Below are positions 25,215 to 34,482 of a stretch of 64,000 bases of DNA, in pieces. The stretch's first letter is position 1. Each line of letters opens with the position of its first letter. The DNA lies in contig CP136508.1 of NCBI GenBank assembly GCA_008011715.2, forward strand, positions 1 to 64,000, in the 5' to 3' direction. A program made the position numbers and the translations under genes. Origin of the DNA: [Empedobacter] haloabium (GTDB lineage: Bacteria > Pseudomonadota > Gammaproteobacteria > Burkholderiales > Burkholderiaceae_D). Under the pieces are notes generated by a model. That model saw only the letters and a list, made by a program, of their open reading frames with translations. It was not told where the DNA came from and did not search any database.

Positions 25215-26792
25215 ATGAACAAGAAAACGCTGGGCAAGGCGGCGGCGGGCCTCGCGCTCGTCGCCGCAGCCGTCATCAGCTATCGCACTTTCGGCTGGGG
25301 CCATATGCGCGGCTCGGTGCACGATCTCCACCTGGACCTGTCGGCACCCGATGCGTTGATCGTCACGCAAAGCCTGTCGACGTTGCCGCGCGACCTGCTG
25401 ACCATCCCGCTGGCGCGCGACGTGCTGCGCGAAGACCTGCTGTTCTACTACGAGCAGAACGAAGACCGCCTGGGCCTGAAGGGCAGCCTGCGCCGCATCG
25501 CGTACGAACATGAACTGGGTTGGGGCGACCAGCTGATCCGCATGGTGCTCGACGAGCCGGCCGACGTCGCCGTCTGGCGCGATGCCGACGGCTCGCTGCA
25601 GCACTATGCCATCGCCGTCTCGCGCGGCAAGCTGACCCGCCTGCTCGAGGAGGCGGGCAAGGTGGCGCTGAAGGACAGCCAGATGCGCATCGCCGGCACC
25701 ATCAAGGTCGACGGCGACAAGGTGGACGTGTTCGCGCTGGACTATGCCCAGCGGCGCACCTTGCTGCTGGCCGCGCACGGCGAGCGCCTGGTGATCCTGT
25801 CGCACCCGGGCATGCTATATCACGGCAAGGACGGCAGCGACATCGACAGCACGGCGGAAAAGACCGTCATCGGCCTGCTGGGCAAGGACACCGCGCAGCG
25901 CCATCAATTCCATAAACAGTTCCAGCTGCCCGAACAGGCGGCGACCGGCCATACCGTGGCCGTCAAGGCGGACGTGCTGGCCTTCGGCTACCAGCCGTTC
26001 TTCAGCGCGCTGCAGGCCGTGCGCTTCGATTTCAGCAAGGGCACGTGGCGCTCGCAGGCGCTGATCGATGGCGCCAAGCTGGGCAAAGGCGGCTATGACA
26101 GCCGGGGCCTGTGGGCCGCGCTGCCGCTCAACCCGAGCGCCTGCTTCACGGTGCCGGTGGACTGGGCCGCGACCGAGCCGGTATTGAAAGCGCTGGGCGC
26201 GGACGGTGCCGACGCCTTGGCCGGCCAGATGCAGGGTCCGGCGGCCGCTTGCTGGTATGGCGGCTCGCGCCTGCACACGCCGGTCTTCGTTGCCACCCGC
26301 GCCAATGCGCCCGATGCGGCCTTCGGCAATCTGTTTACGGCGGCCGTCGGCGGCAAGCAGCCCGTGGCCAAGCCCGCCACGCTGGGCGGCGCGCTGCGCT
26401 GGCAACAGCCGGTCGATACCGCACAGGGTGCGGCCATGCCGACGCTGGCGCTGTCGGGCAACCTCGTCGTCTTTTCCGCCGACCCGAAACTGGTGGACCA
26501 GGTGCTGGCGGTGAAATGCAAGCAGGCCGCCGCCACCGCCGACCGCCTGCCGGATGCGGCGCGCACCGTGGGCGTGATCGCGCCAGCATCGCTGGCCCAG
26601 CTGATCCAGCGCGAGACCTTCAATACGCTGCCGGCAAAGCAGGAGCCGATGCTGCGCGGCGCGGCCGACGCGCACCTGGTGCCGCGCCTGAACGCGCTGA
26701 AGAAATATCCACCGTACCGCCTGGTGCTGAAGCAGCTGCCGAAGTCCGGTACCGCCTGGGAGCCGCTCGAATGGCAGGTCATCGGACAGTGA
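25215..26792 (+). CDS. DUF2138 family protein (YfaA-like)
   Basis: This 525-aa protein has an N-terminal membrane anchor or signal (residues about 8-26) followed by a large presumably periplasmic domain. Size and gene order match E. coli YfaA (DUF2138), the first gene of the yfaA-T-S-Q-P cluster. The biochemical role is unknown. The next gene overlaps its 3' end. The start ATG has a weak ribosome site. The assignment depends partly on synteny with the alpha-2-macroglobulin operon. Confidence 0.75.
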   Translation: MNKKTLGKAAAGLALVAAAVISYRTFGWGHMRGSVHDLHLDLSAPDALIVTQSLSTLPRDLLTIPLARDVLREDLLFYYEQNEDRLGLKGSLRRIAYEHELGWGDQLIRMVLDEPADVAVWRDADGSLQHYAIAVSRGKLTRLLEEAGKVALKDSQMRIAGTIKVDGDKVDVFALDYAQRRTLLLAAHGERLVILSHPGMLYHGKDGSDIDSTAEKTVIGLLGKDTAQRHQFHKQFQLPEQAATGHTVAVKADVLAFGYQPFFSALQAVRFDFSKGTWRSQALIDGAKLGKGGYDSRGLWAALPLNPSACFTVPVDWAATEPVLKALGADGADALAGQMQGPAAACWYGGSRLHTPVFVATRANAPDAAFGNLFTAAVGGKQPVAKPATLGGALRWQQPVDTAQGAAMPTLALSGNLVVFSADPKLVDQVLAVKCKQAAATADRLPDAARTVGVIAPASLAQLIQRETFNTLPAKQEPMLRGAADAHLVPRLNALKKYPPYRLVLKQLPKSGTAWEPLEWQVIGQ

Positions 26793-27454
26793 ACGGACGC
26801 CGCACGCTGCTGCGCTGGCTGGCGGCAGGTGCCGGCGTTGCGGCCGCACCGGCCGCGCTGGCGCTGAAAGCCCCGCTGACGGAGCAGGTGCGCCTGTCGC
26901 AGGCGCAGACGCGCGCGTTCCAGGCCTGGATGCTGCGCATCATCAGCGCCCAGGTCGAGCAGGGCCCCACGCCACGCTGGCATCATCGCGACTGCGCGGG
27001 CCTGGTGCGTTTTGCCGTCAACGAGGCGCTGGCCGTGCACGATGCGAAGTGGCTACGCGCGAACGGCATCGCGACCGACCGCCGGTTGCCGCCGGAACTG
27101 AACCTGACGCCGGCGCAGGCCGCGCTGCGCAACCGCTGGGTGCAATCGGATGGCCAGGTCGGCCACTTCGTCACGGCGCTGGCACTGGTGCAGAACAACA
27201 GCCGCTTCGTCGCGCGCGAGATCAGCCAGGCGCTGCCCGGCGACCTGCTGTTCTTCGACCAGGGCGACGAACAACACCTGATGGTCTGGATGGGTGCGCG
27301 CATCGCCTACCACACCGGCACTGTCACCCCGGAAGACAACGGTCTGCGGACCGTCGATATCGATCAACTCACGAACTGGAAGGACACGCGGTGGCAACCA
27401 GCGGTCAACAATCCCAACTTCGCCGGCGTGTTCCGGCTTTCCTTTCTGTCCTGA
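26771..27454 (+). CDS. DUF1175 family protein (YfaT-like), NlpC/P60-like residues
   Basis: This protein of about 227 aa has an Arg-rich N-terminus and a hydrophobic leader ending ALA. The ATG at 26771 has GGGAG 8 nt upstream; a GTG at 26789, overlapping the previous stop as GTGA, is an equally possible start. It matches E. coli YfaT by size and position. HRDCAGLVRF (Cys75) and EQHLMVW (His169) are arranged like the catalytic Cys and His of NlpC/P60 peptidoglycan hydrolases, so a cell-wall amidase or peptidase role is possible but inferred. The 3' end overlaps the start of the alpha-2-macroglobulin gene by 64 nt. Confidence 0.75.
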   Translation: MAGHRTVNGRRTLLRWLAAGAGVAAAPAALALKAPLTEQVRLSQAQTRAFQAWMLRIISAQVEQGPTPRWHHRDCAGLVRFAVNEALAVHDAKWLRANGIATDRRLPPELNLTPAQAALRNRWVQSDGQVGHFVTALALVQNNSRFVAREISQALPGDLLFFDQGDEQHLMVWMGARIAYHTGTVTPEDNGLRTVDIDQLTNWKDTRWQPAVNNPNFAGVFRLSFLS

Positions 27455-30400
27455 CGCTGTGCATGGTGGCGGCGCTGGCCGCGCTGTTGGCCGCTTTGCT
27501 GCCCACCTCCGCCGCGATGGCGCAGGAGGCCGAGGCGGCCGTCGGCAGCTATACGCCGTTCAAGGGCGAGCCGTTCTTCCTGCTGGCCGACACGGGGTTC
27601 GGCAGCGGCGAAGAGGCGCGTGTGCGGCTGGAAGTGCCGGGCCGCGACATGGGCCGCATGAACCTGGAGGCGTATTCGGGCGCGGACATCGTCGTCTATC
27701 GCGTGCCCGAGCCGCTCGAGTTCCTGAAAAAGCAGCGTAACCTGCACCGCGTGCAGGTCGTGGGCAATTACCAAGGCGAAGGCCTGGCCAACACCCTGCG
27801 CTTCCTGTGGGACAGCTGGTGGAAGCAGTCGCGCCTGGCCTGGCGCCGCCTCTTCTCTCCGGAGGCGCGCCGCGCCGTCACGGGCGAGCAGCCACGCCTG
27901 GCCACCAGCGAAGCGATCCGCCGCCCCGTGGTGTTCGCCAACCACCCGCAATACAAGCCGCTCAAGGGCTTCGACATGGTGGACAGCTTCCGCTACCCGA
28001 TCTGGAAGGCCAAGCCGATCGCGCCGCCGAAGGGCGTGCAGCTGGACGGCTCGAGCAGCGAATTCATTCCGACCGGCGCCGGCAACGTGATGATCCCGAT
28101 CGGCAAGCGCAAGCCCGGCCTGTACCTGGTCGAAGCCATCATCGGCGAACACCGCGCCACCACGCTGGTCTTCGTCTCGGACACGATCGCCGTTACCAAG
28201 GTATCGTCCGGCCAGATGCTGGTGTGGACGGCACGGCGCGACAACGGCGCCACCGTCGCCGGTACCAACGTGGTCTGGACCGACGGCACCGGCGTGCTGC
28301 AATCCGGCGCCACCGGCGCGGACGGTGTCGCCACGCTGGAGCGCGGCAGTCCGGAGCACACCTACGTGCTGGGCGAGGATCGCAGCGGCGGCGTGTTCGT
28401 GTCCGAGAATTTTTACTATGACAGCGAGATCTACAACACCAAGATCTATGCCGTGACGGACCGGCCGCTGTACCGCCCGGGCGACGAAGTCGCCGTCAAG
28501 TTCCTGGCGCGCGATTTCAAATCCGCCCGCGTGTCGGCTGCCGCGGCGCAGGCGCCGGTCGCCCTGACGGTCCTCGACCCGAACGGCACGCCGCTCTTGA
28601 CGCAGACCTTGCAGCTGTCGCCGGAAAACGGTACCGAAACGCGCTTCCGCCTGCCCGAGCAGGCCGGCGCCGGTGGCTACGAGCTGCGCTTTACGTACCA
28701 GGGCGACACCTACGGCGCCGCGTTCCGCGTGGCCGAGTACATCAAGCCGCACTTCGAGATCAACGTGCAGCCCAAGCAGCCCGAGTTCAAGACCGGCGAG
28801 AACGTCACCGGCACGATCGCGCTGCGCTATGCGGACGGCAAGCCGGTCAAGGACGCGGCGCTGACGCTCTCGCTGCGCAGCCAGCAGAACACGATGGTGG
28901 AAGGAGAGCTGCGCTACAGCGGCTTGTTCCCCGTCGAGCTGAAGACGGTCGAACTGAAAACCGACAGCAAGGGCAATGTGGACTTCTCGCTGCCGCCGGC
29001 CGCCGAGCCCTCGCGCTACATCCTGACGGTGCTGGCCACCGACGGCGCGGCCTACCGCGTGAAAACCACGCGCGAGCTGCTGATCGCCCGCTCGGCCAGC
29101 AGCTACCAGCTCAAGGCCGCACGCCAGTTCTCCGATCCGGGCCACACGGTGCACTTCGACCTGGTGGCCGACGGCAAGGCCGCGGCGCGCCCCGTACGCT
29201 GGGAGATGGTGCAGCTGGAGCAGCAGACCAAAACGTCAGGCGCGTTCAACCCGGCCGCCAAGGGCTGGGACGTGGTGTTTCCGACCTCCGGTTCCTATCA
29301 ACTGAGCCTGCGCGACGAGCGCGGCAACCTGCTGGCCGCGGCCAGCCACTGGGTCGCCGGTGCCGGCGTCAAGACGACGCCGGGCAGCATCGAGATCGTG
29401 CTGGACAAGGCGCGCTACCGCGCGGGCGAGACGGCCGAGGCACTGGTCACGTTCTCGCAGCCGGCCGACGAGGCGCTCGTCACGCTGGAGCGCGACAAGG
29501 TCGAGCAGTACGGCCTGCTGAAGGGCGGCGCCGGCTGGTTCAAGGCGGTCCGCGTGGCGCCGAACCAGTGGCGCGTGCGCATTCCGGTCACCGAGGAGCA
29601 TGGCCCCAACATGACGGTTTCCGTGGCCACCACGCGCAACGGCGAATTCGTGTTCGAGAACGCGGGCCTGCAGGTCATCGAGCCGCGCATTGCGCTGCAG
29701 TTCAAGGCCGACAAGGAGGTCTACCAGCCGGGCGACAAGGTCACGCTGGACGTGACGGCCACGCTGGAGGGCAAGCCCGTCTCGACCCTGGTGGCGCTGG
29801 GTGTGGTGGACGAGATGATCTACGTGCTGCAGCCGGAGATCGCACCGGACATCGCCGAGTTCTTCTATCACCCGCGCCGCAACAACGTGCGCACGACGGC
29901 CAGCCTGTCCTTCATCAGCTACGACATGGCGCAGGGTCGCACCAGCGGCGTACCGGCGCGGCACAACTACAACGAGCGCGGCGTCAAGGTGCTGGAGCGG
30001 CCGCGCCGCGACAACGTCGATACGGCGTTCTGGGCACCGTCGCTGAAGACCGATGCCAGCGGCCACGCGCGCGTGACATTTACGATGCCGGACGCGCTGA
30101 CGCGCTGGCGCATCACGGGGCGCGCGATGGACGCGCAAGGCCGCGTGGGCCAGAGAACGGGTTACCTGCGCTCTGACAAGGCGTTCTATGCCAAGTGGAC
30201 GGCGCCGGACTGGATGCGCGCGGGCGACGCCCCGCGCGCCACGGTGGCGGTGTTTAACCAGAGCGGCAGCAAGCAGGCGCTCGAGGTCACGCTGGCCGGT
30301 GCCGGGATCGCCAGGACGGAAAAGCTGGACGCCAACCCGGGCGTCAATTACGTGTCGTTCCCGCTGGCGGGCAGCGCCGGTGCGCTGCGCCTGGAGGTGA

Positions 30401-31998
30401 AACAGAACGGCAAGCTGGTTGACGCCGTCGATACGGCAGTGCAGGTGCAGCCGGCGACCTGGAACAGCCCGCGCTCGCAGGCACTGGCGCTGGCGGGTGC
30501 GGAGACGGCGTTGAAGCTGCCGCCGGATGCGCGCAATGTGCGCGTGTCGTTCGTGCAGGGCGCCGCCGGGCAATTCTCGCGCATCGCGGACGACCTGATC
30601 GAGTACCCGTTCGGCGGGGTCGAGCAGACCGCCAGCCAGATCATTCCGCTGACGCTGGCCACGCAAAGCCTGGGCGCGGACGCGGCCGGCCTGCGCGAGC
30701 GCCTGCTGACGCGCCTGCAGTCGAGCCGCCTGCGCCTGGTATCGATGGCCGGACCGAAGGCGACGTTCGGCTGGTGGGGCAACGCCACGCAGGGCGATGC
30801 GCTGATGACGGCTTATGCGTATTACGCCGACTGGTACGCGGCACGCGCGCTGCAGATCGAACTGCCGGCGGAGCACTGGGACAACCTGCTGGCCGTGTAT
30901 GCCGAGACAGGCCTGAAGGACAGCCTGAGCCGGCGCGCGCTGACCTTGTGGATGGCCCAGCAGATGGGCCTGGCGACGAAGACGCTGGTCGAAGGCCTGG
31001 TCGGCGACAGCGCCGCGACGGTATTGGCCGACAAGGCCCGTCCGCAAGGGCCCGGCGCCAGCCTGCTGCTGGGCGCAGCCGACGATCGCGTGACGCAATC
31101 GATGGGCGTCGGCCTGCTGGCGCTGGTCGCTGGGCAAAACGGCGTGCCGCTGCCGCCGGCGCTGCAGGAGCAGGTGGCGGCGGCGTGGACCACGTTGCGC
31201 GCGACCCCGGCGCCAGTGGCGCAGGCGCTGCTGATGCTGGCCGGCGAGCTGCCGGCAACGCAGGCGGAAGCGGTGCTGGGTGCGGTCAAGGCGGAAGCGC
31301 CGACGTTCGACCGTGCGCTGACCTTGTTGTGGGTGCAGAAGAAGCTGGGCGGACCGGCATTCGGCAAGGCGCCTGCCGTCGCGCTGGAAGGCCCGTGGCA
31401 GAAGATCGACAGCGGTACCGGCCAGCCGGGCTGGCGCTGGACGGACGTGAAAGCGGCACCGGCAATGCTGCGGGTGGCCGGCGCGATCCCGGCCGGCACC
31501 ACCGCCATTGTCCAGTATGACAGCCGTGCCGCCGAAAGCAGCACCCTGGCCGTCACGGTGGAACGCCGCATCCTGCGCATGGTGCGCGGCAGCGACGGCT
31601 ACAAGACGGAACTGGTCAAGGCGGGCGCAGCGCTGCGCAGCGACGAGCTGTATCTGGACGAGATTCGCCTGAAGCCGGCCGCCGGTGCCCGTCATCGCTA
31701 TGGCCTGGTGGAAGTGGCGTTGCCGCCTGGCGCCACCGTCGAGCCGACCACCTGGGGCATGAACATGGCCGGCGCGACGCCGGTGCCGCTGGAGCGGGCG
31801 CGCCATGTCGAGCGTCGCGACGGCTATGCCGTGCCGGTCGACCCGCTCGACGGCGAAGTCACCGTGCGCCACCTGGTGCGGTTCGCGCAGAAGGGCAGCT
31901 ACGTGCTGCCGCCGGCACGCTACTATCGCGCCTATCAGCCGGACCAGAAGGGCTTCGAGGGCGGCGGCAAGAGCATGCGCACGCTGAAGGTGGAGTGA
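27391..31998 (+). CDS. Bacterial alpha-2-macroglobulin family protein (YfaS-like), thioester Cys absent
   Basis: This is a 1535-aa secreted protein, the same length as intact YfaS. The GTG start has AAGGA 6 nt upstream and gives a signal peptide with RRR and cleavage near residue 44 (AMA-Q); an ATG at 27463 is an alternative without a ribosome site. It has MG-type beta domains (PGDEVAVKF near 365), the A2M core (TFTMPDALTRWRITG near 895) and a helical toroid in the last third. At the thioester position the sequence is GGVEQ (1075-1079) instead of CLEQ, so Gly1076 replaces the Cys and covalent protease trapping should be impossible, as in the YfaS branch. The role is presumed periplasmic protease inhibition or trapping. 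It is coupled to DUF2300 by a TGATG overlap. Confidence 0.88.
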   Translation: MATSGQQSQLRRRVPAFLSVLTLCMVAALAALLAALLPTSAAMAQEAEAAVGSYTPFKGEPFFLLADTGFGSGEEARVRLEVPGRDMGRMNLEAYSGADIVVYRVPEPLEFLKKQRNLHRVQVVGNYQGEGLANTLRFLWDSWWKQSRLAWRRLFSPEARRAVTGEQPRLATSEAIRRPVVFANHPQYKPLKGFDMVDSFRYPIWKAKPIAPPKGVQLDGSSSEFIPTGAGNVMIPIGKRKPGLYLVEAIIGEHRATTLVFVSDTIAVTKVSSGQMLVWTARRDNGATVAGTNVVWTDGTGVLQSGATGADGVATLERGSPEHTYVLGEDRSGGVFVSENFYYDSEIYNTKIYAVTDRPLYRPGDEVAVKFLARDFKSARVSAAAAQAPVALTVLDPNGTPLLTQTLQLSPENGTETRFRLPEQAGAGGYELRFTYQGDTYGAAFRVAEYIKPHFEINVQPKQPEFKTGENVTGTIALRYADGKPVKDAALTLSLRSQQNTMVEGELRYSGLFPVELKTVELKTDSKGNVDFSLPPAAEPSRYILTVLATDGAAYRVKTTRELLIARSASSYQLKAARQFSDPGHTVHFDLVADGKAAARPVRWEMVQLEQQTKTSGAFNPAAKGWDVVFPTSGSYQLSLRDERGNLLAAASHWVAGAGVKTTPGSIEIVLDKARYRAGETAEALVTFSQPADEALVTLERDKVEQYGLLKGGAGWFKAVRVAPNQWRVRIPVTEEHGPNMTVSVATTRNGEFVFENAGLQVIEPRIALQFKADKEVYQPGDKVTLDVTATLEGKPVSTLVALGVVDEMIYVLQPEIAPDIAEFFYHPRRNNVRTTASLSFISYDMAQGRTSGVPARHNYNERGVKVLERPRRDNVDTAFWAPSLKTDASGHARVTFTMPDALTRWRITGRAMDAQGRVGQRTGYLRSDKAFYAKWTAPDWMRAGDAPRATVAVFNQSGSKQALEVTLAGAGIARTEKLDANPGVNYVSFPLAGSAGALRLEVKQNGKLVDAVDTAVQVQPATWNSPRSQALALAGAETALKLPPDARNVRVSFVQGAAGQFSRIADDLIEYPFGGVEQTASQIIPLTLATQSLGADAAGLRERLLTRLQSSRLRLVSMAGPKATFGWWGNATQGDALMTAYAYYADWYAARALQIELPAEHWDNLLAVYAETGLKDSLSRRALTLWMAQQMGLATKTLVEGLVGDSAATVLADKARPQGPGASLLLGAADDRVTQSMGVGLLALVAGQNGVPLPPALQEQVAAAWTTLRATPAPVAQALLMLAGELPATQAEAVLGAVKAEAPTFDRALTLLWVQKKLGGPAFGKAPAVALEGPWQKIDSGTGQPGWRWTDVKAAPAMLRVAGAIPAGTTAIVQYDSRAAESSTLAVTVERRILRMVRGSDGYKTELVKAGAALRSDELYLDEIRLKPAAGARHRYGLVEVALPPGATVEPTTWGMNMAGATPVPLERARHVERRDGYAVPVDPLDGEVTVRHLVRFAQKGSYVLPPARYYRAYQPDQKGFEGGGKSMRTLKVE

Positions 31999-33686
31999 TG
32001 CCACGCCGCGGCATCGTCCATGCCGCGCTGGCGCTGGCCGCGCTGGCGGCCCAGGCCTCGGCGGCGACGCTGGACGTCGCGTGGCGCCAGGACGGTGCCA
32101 CGCGCGTGGTGCAGCTGCGCGATGGCGGGCCGGCGCCGCGGCCATTCGACGGCGGTCGCGCCGTGCCGCTGGGCAGCCTGTGGAAGCTGTTCGTCTACGT
32201 CTATGCGGCCGACACGCGCACGCCACTGCCGGACTACCGCTGCACCGGGCGCGACCCGGAGGAAGTGTATTGCTGCGACGCCGGCCAGACGATCGAGCGC
32301 GATGCCGCGCTGGCGCAGTCGTGCGGCCTGTTCTTCGCGCCGCGCCGGCTGATGCTGACCGTGCCGGCCTGGCGCGACTACTGGACGAAACGGCTGGGGA
32401 CCGCGCCGGCCGGGCAGTTTGCCTGGCTGGCCGATCCGGCCCGGCTGGAACCCGGCCGCGAGGTACGCCTGGACAGCCTGCTGCGCGCGCTGGCCAGCGT
32501 GGCGCCGGCCAGTCGCGCCGAGGCCGAAAGCGCGTTGCTGCGCGTGGTGCTGGATGGGCGCGGTGCCGATACCGTGCGCTGGTTCGGCAGCCAATTGCGC
32601 GTCAAGACGTTTTCCTGGCATGAAGGCGATGGCGCGGCCCGGCATCGGCTGGGTGGCGCCGCAGGCTGGCTGGCCGACGGTACGCCGGTCTGGTTCGCCG
32701 GCGAGGGCGCCAGTGCGAGCATCCTGCGCCAGTGGGCGCCACGCCTGGCGGCGGCGTTGCCGCCGGCCCGACCGGAAGACAGCGGCTGCGTAATGGTCGA
32801 CTACTTTGCCCGCTACCCGGTGCGCAGCGTGCGCGGCGCCGATGGCGACGTCAGCGCCGGTGCGCTGAACGGGCGCTACGTCGTTACCTTCGAAAACGGC
32901 AACAGCCTGGCGTTGCGCAGCAATGGCGAGCTGCAGGTGGAGCGGGGCAGCGACGAGCGGCCGCGGGTGCGCGGGCGACTCGGCGTCAACGAATACGTCG
33001 CGCGCGTAATCGACCGCGAGGGCAGCACCCGGGACCCCGAGGCGGCCAAGGCGCTGGCTGTCGCCGCGCGCAGCTACCTGCAGCAGAACGCCCGGCTGGT
33101 GGCCGGCTGCCAGCAGATCGCCGACAGCAGCGCGCGCCAGCGCGTCAGCCCGAACCCTGCGACACCCGAAGCGCTGGCCCTGGCGCGCTGGACCGACCAG
33201 CTGGTGGTCGATGGCGTCACGGTCCGCTACCACCGGGACACCGCGGCCGCCGACACGCTGGTGTGGTCGCAGGCTGTCGCGCAGGCGCGCCAGGGCAAGC
33301 GCTTCGACGAACTGCTGGCGGCGGCTTACCCGGCCGGTTCGCTGGCGGTCGCCGGCAACAGCGGCACGCGCTGCAAGCGGCTGGCGCGCAACGAAGCCTG
33401 GCTGGCGGCGGCGCTGCCGCGCTGGCGCCGGCAACTGGTGCGGGAAGCCGGCTACGAAGCGCCGCCGGCTCTGCCCATCGTCTGCGAGCTGGCCAGCGGC
33501 ATGCCGTACTCCGAGCAATCGCGCAACCGCATCTTCATGCGTCCGCTGGCGACGCGCGAGGACCGCATCACGCTGGCGCACGAATACCTGCACATCGGCC
33601 TGCGGCAACACCCGCGCGGCCAGGACGAGCAGTACGTCGAGCGGCTGGCGCGCCGGCTCGTCGATATCGACCTGGAGACGTTATGA
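31998..33686 (+). CDS. DUF2300 family protein (YfaQ-like): SxxK, SpoIID-like and HExxH motifs
   Basis: This 562-aa protein has a signal peptide (1 to about 22, QASA). The N-terminal part contains SLWK (Ser60, Lys63), the SxxK pattern of serine penicillin-binding enzymes. Residues about 330-440 resemble SpoIID/LytB amidase modules (VNEYVARVIDREG, AAKALAVAARSYL). The C-terminus has HEYLH (528-532), a zinc-protease-like HExxH. It matches YfaQ (549 aa in E. coli) by position and length. The start ATG overlaps the stop of the A2M gene. The motifs are seen directly; activities are inferred, and a peptidoglycan-related role is the simplest reading. Confidence 0.8.
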   Translation: MPRRGIVHAALALAALAAQASAATLDVAWRQDGATRVVQLRDGGPAPRPFDGGRAVPLGSLWKLFVYVYAADTRTPLPDYRCTGRDPEEVYCCDAGQTIERDAALAQSCGLFFAPRRLMLTVPAWRDYWTKRLGTAPAGQFAWLADPARLEPGREVRLDSLLRALASVAPASRAEAESALLRVVLDGRGADTVRWFGSQLRVKTFSWHEGDGAARHRLGGAAGWLADGTPVWFAGEGASASILRQWAPRLAAALPPARPEDSGCVMVDYFARYPVRSVRGADGDVSAGALNGRYVVTFENGNSLALRSNGELQVERGSDERPRVRGRLGVNEYVARVIDREGSTRDPEAAKALAVAARSYLQQNARLVAGCQQIADSSARQRVSPNPATPEALALARWTDQLVVDGVTVRYHRDTAAADTLVWSQAVAQARQGKRFDELLAAAYPAGSLAVAGNSGTRCKRLARNEAWLAAALPRWRRQLVREAGYEAPPALPIVCELASGMPYSEQSRNRIFMRPLATREDRITLAHEYLHIGLRQHPRGQDEQYVERLARRLVDIDLETL

Positions 33687-34477
33687 GAGCTTGTCGCACG
33701 TTCGTCACCGTGTTGCTGGCGCTGGCCGCCTGGCCCGCACCGGCGCAGGACCGCGCTGTCGTGTCACCCCAGGGCGGCTGGAATCGCGCTGGCTTGACGG
33801 ACCGCTCGCAGGAGCTGGCCGTCAATTACCCGTATGCGCTGATCGATCGCGGCACGCAGTCGAACCGCCGCATGATCGAGGGGCAGCTGCGCCAGGCCAG
33901 CAAGCAGCGGCCGTTCCACAAGCTGGTCGTCAATGGCAACCCTACGCCGCTGTACTCGGGCGAAGACGGCCGCTATGCGCGCGCCTATTCGTTCGGCGCG
34001 GGCTCGAACAGCGTGGAGGTGCGCGCGCCGGACGGCAAGTCGCTCAAGCGCATCCAGTTCTACGAGACGAACACGGCGCGGCCGCAGGCGATGATCCAGG
34101 TGATCGCGGCCTGGGACGACAACCAGGCCGAGGTCGACCTGCACATCGTCACACCGGACGGTCAGCACGCCTACTTCGGCCATCCCGTGCTGACCAATGG
34201 CGGTGGCCTGGATGTCGACACGGTGGACGGTCCGGGTCCGGAGAACTTCATGATGACGGCGCCGCAGCGCGGCCTGTACCAGGTGTGGATCAACTACTGG
34301 GGCAATTTCGGCAGCGACGGCTATCACTTCGACGAGTCGACGCGCCAGCGGCCCATCATCACGACGCGCATCACGCTCGTCTTCCACGAGAACACGGCAA
34401 GGGAGCGGCGCGAGGAATTCGTCGTCCCGTTGCGCAGCATCGGCGAGCTGACACTCGTCAAAACCTTCAAATTCTGA
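33683..34477 (+). CDS. DUF2135 family periplasmic protein (YfaP-like), copy 1
   Basis: This is a 264-aa protein with a signal peptide (1-21, APA-Q). The C-terminal DUF2135 domain is marked by EVDLHIVTPDGQHAYFGHP, the GGGLDVDTVDGPGPE stretch and a VWINYWGNFG strand. It matches E. coli YfaP (258 aa). The start overlaps the DUF2300 stop as ATGA, indicating coupled translation. The function is unknown; the Asp-rich loops may bind metal. It is paralogous to the next gene. Confidence 0.82.
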   Translation: MRACRTFVTVLLALAAWPAPAQDRAVVSPQGGWNRAGLTDRSQELAVNYPYALIDRGTQSNRRMIEGQLRQASKQRPFHKLVVNGNPTPLYSGEDGRYARAYSFGAGSNSVEVRAPDGKSLKRIQFYETNTARPQAMIQVIAAWDDNQAEVDLHIVTPDGQHAYFGHPVLTNGGGLDVDTVDGPGPENFMMTAPQRGLYQVWINYWGNFGSDGYHFDESTRQRPIITTRITLVFHENTARERREEFVVPLRSIGELTLVKTFKF

Positions 34478-34482
34478 GTCCT

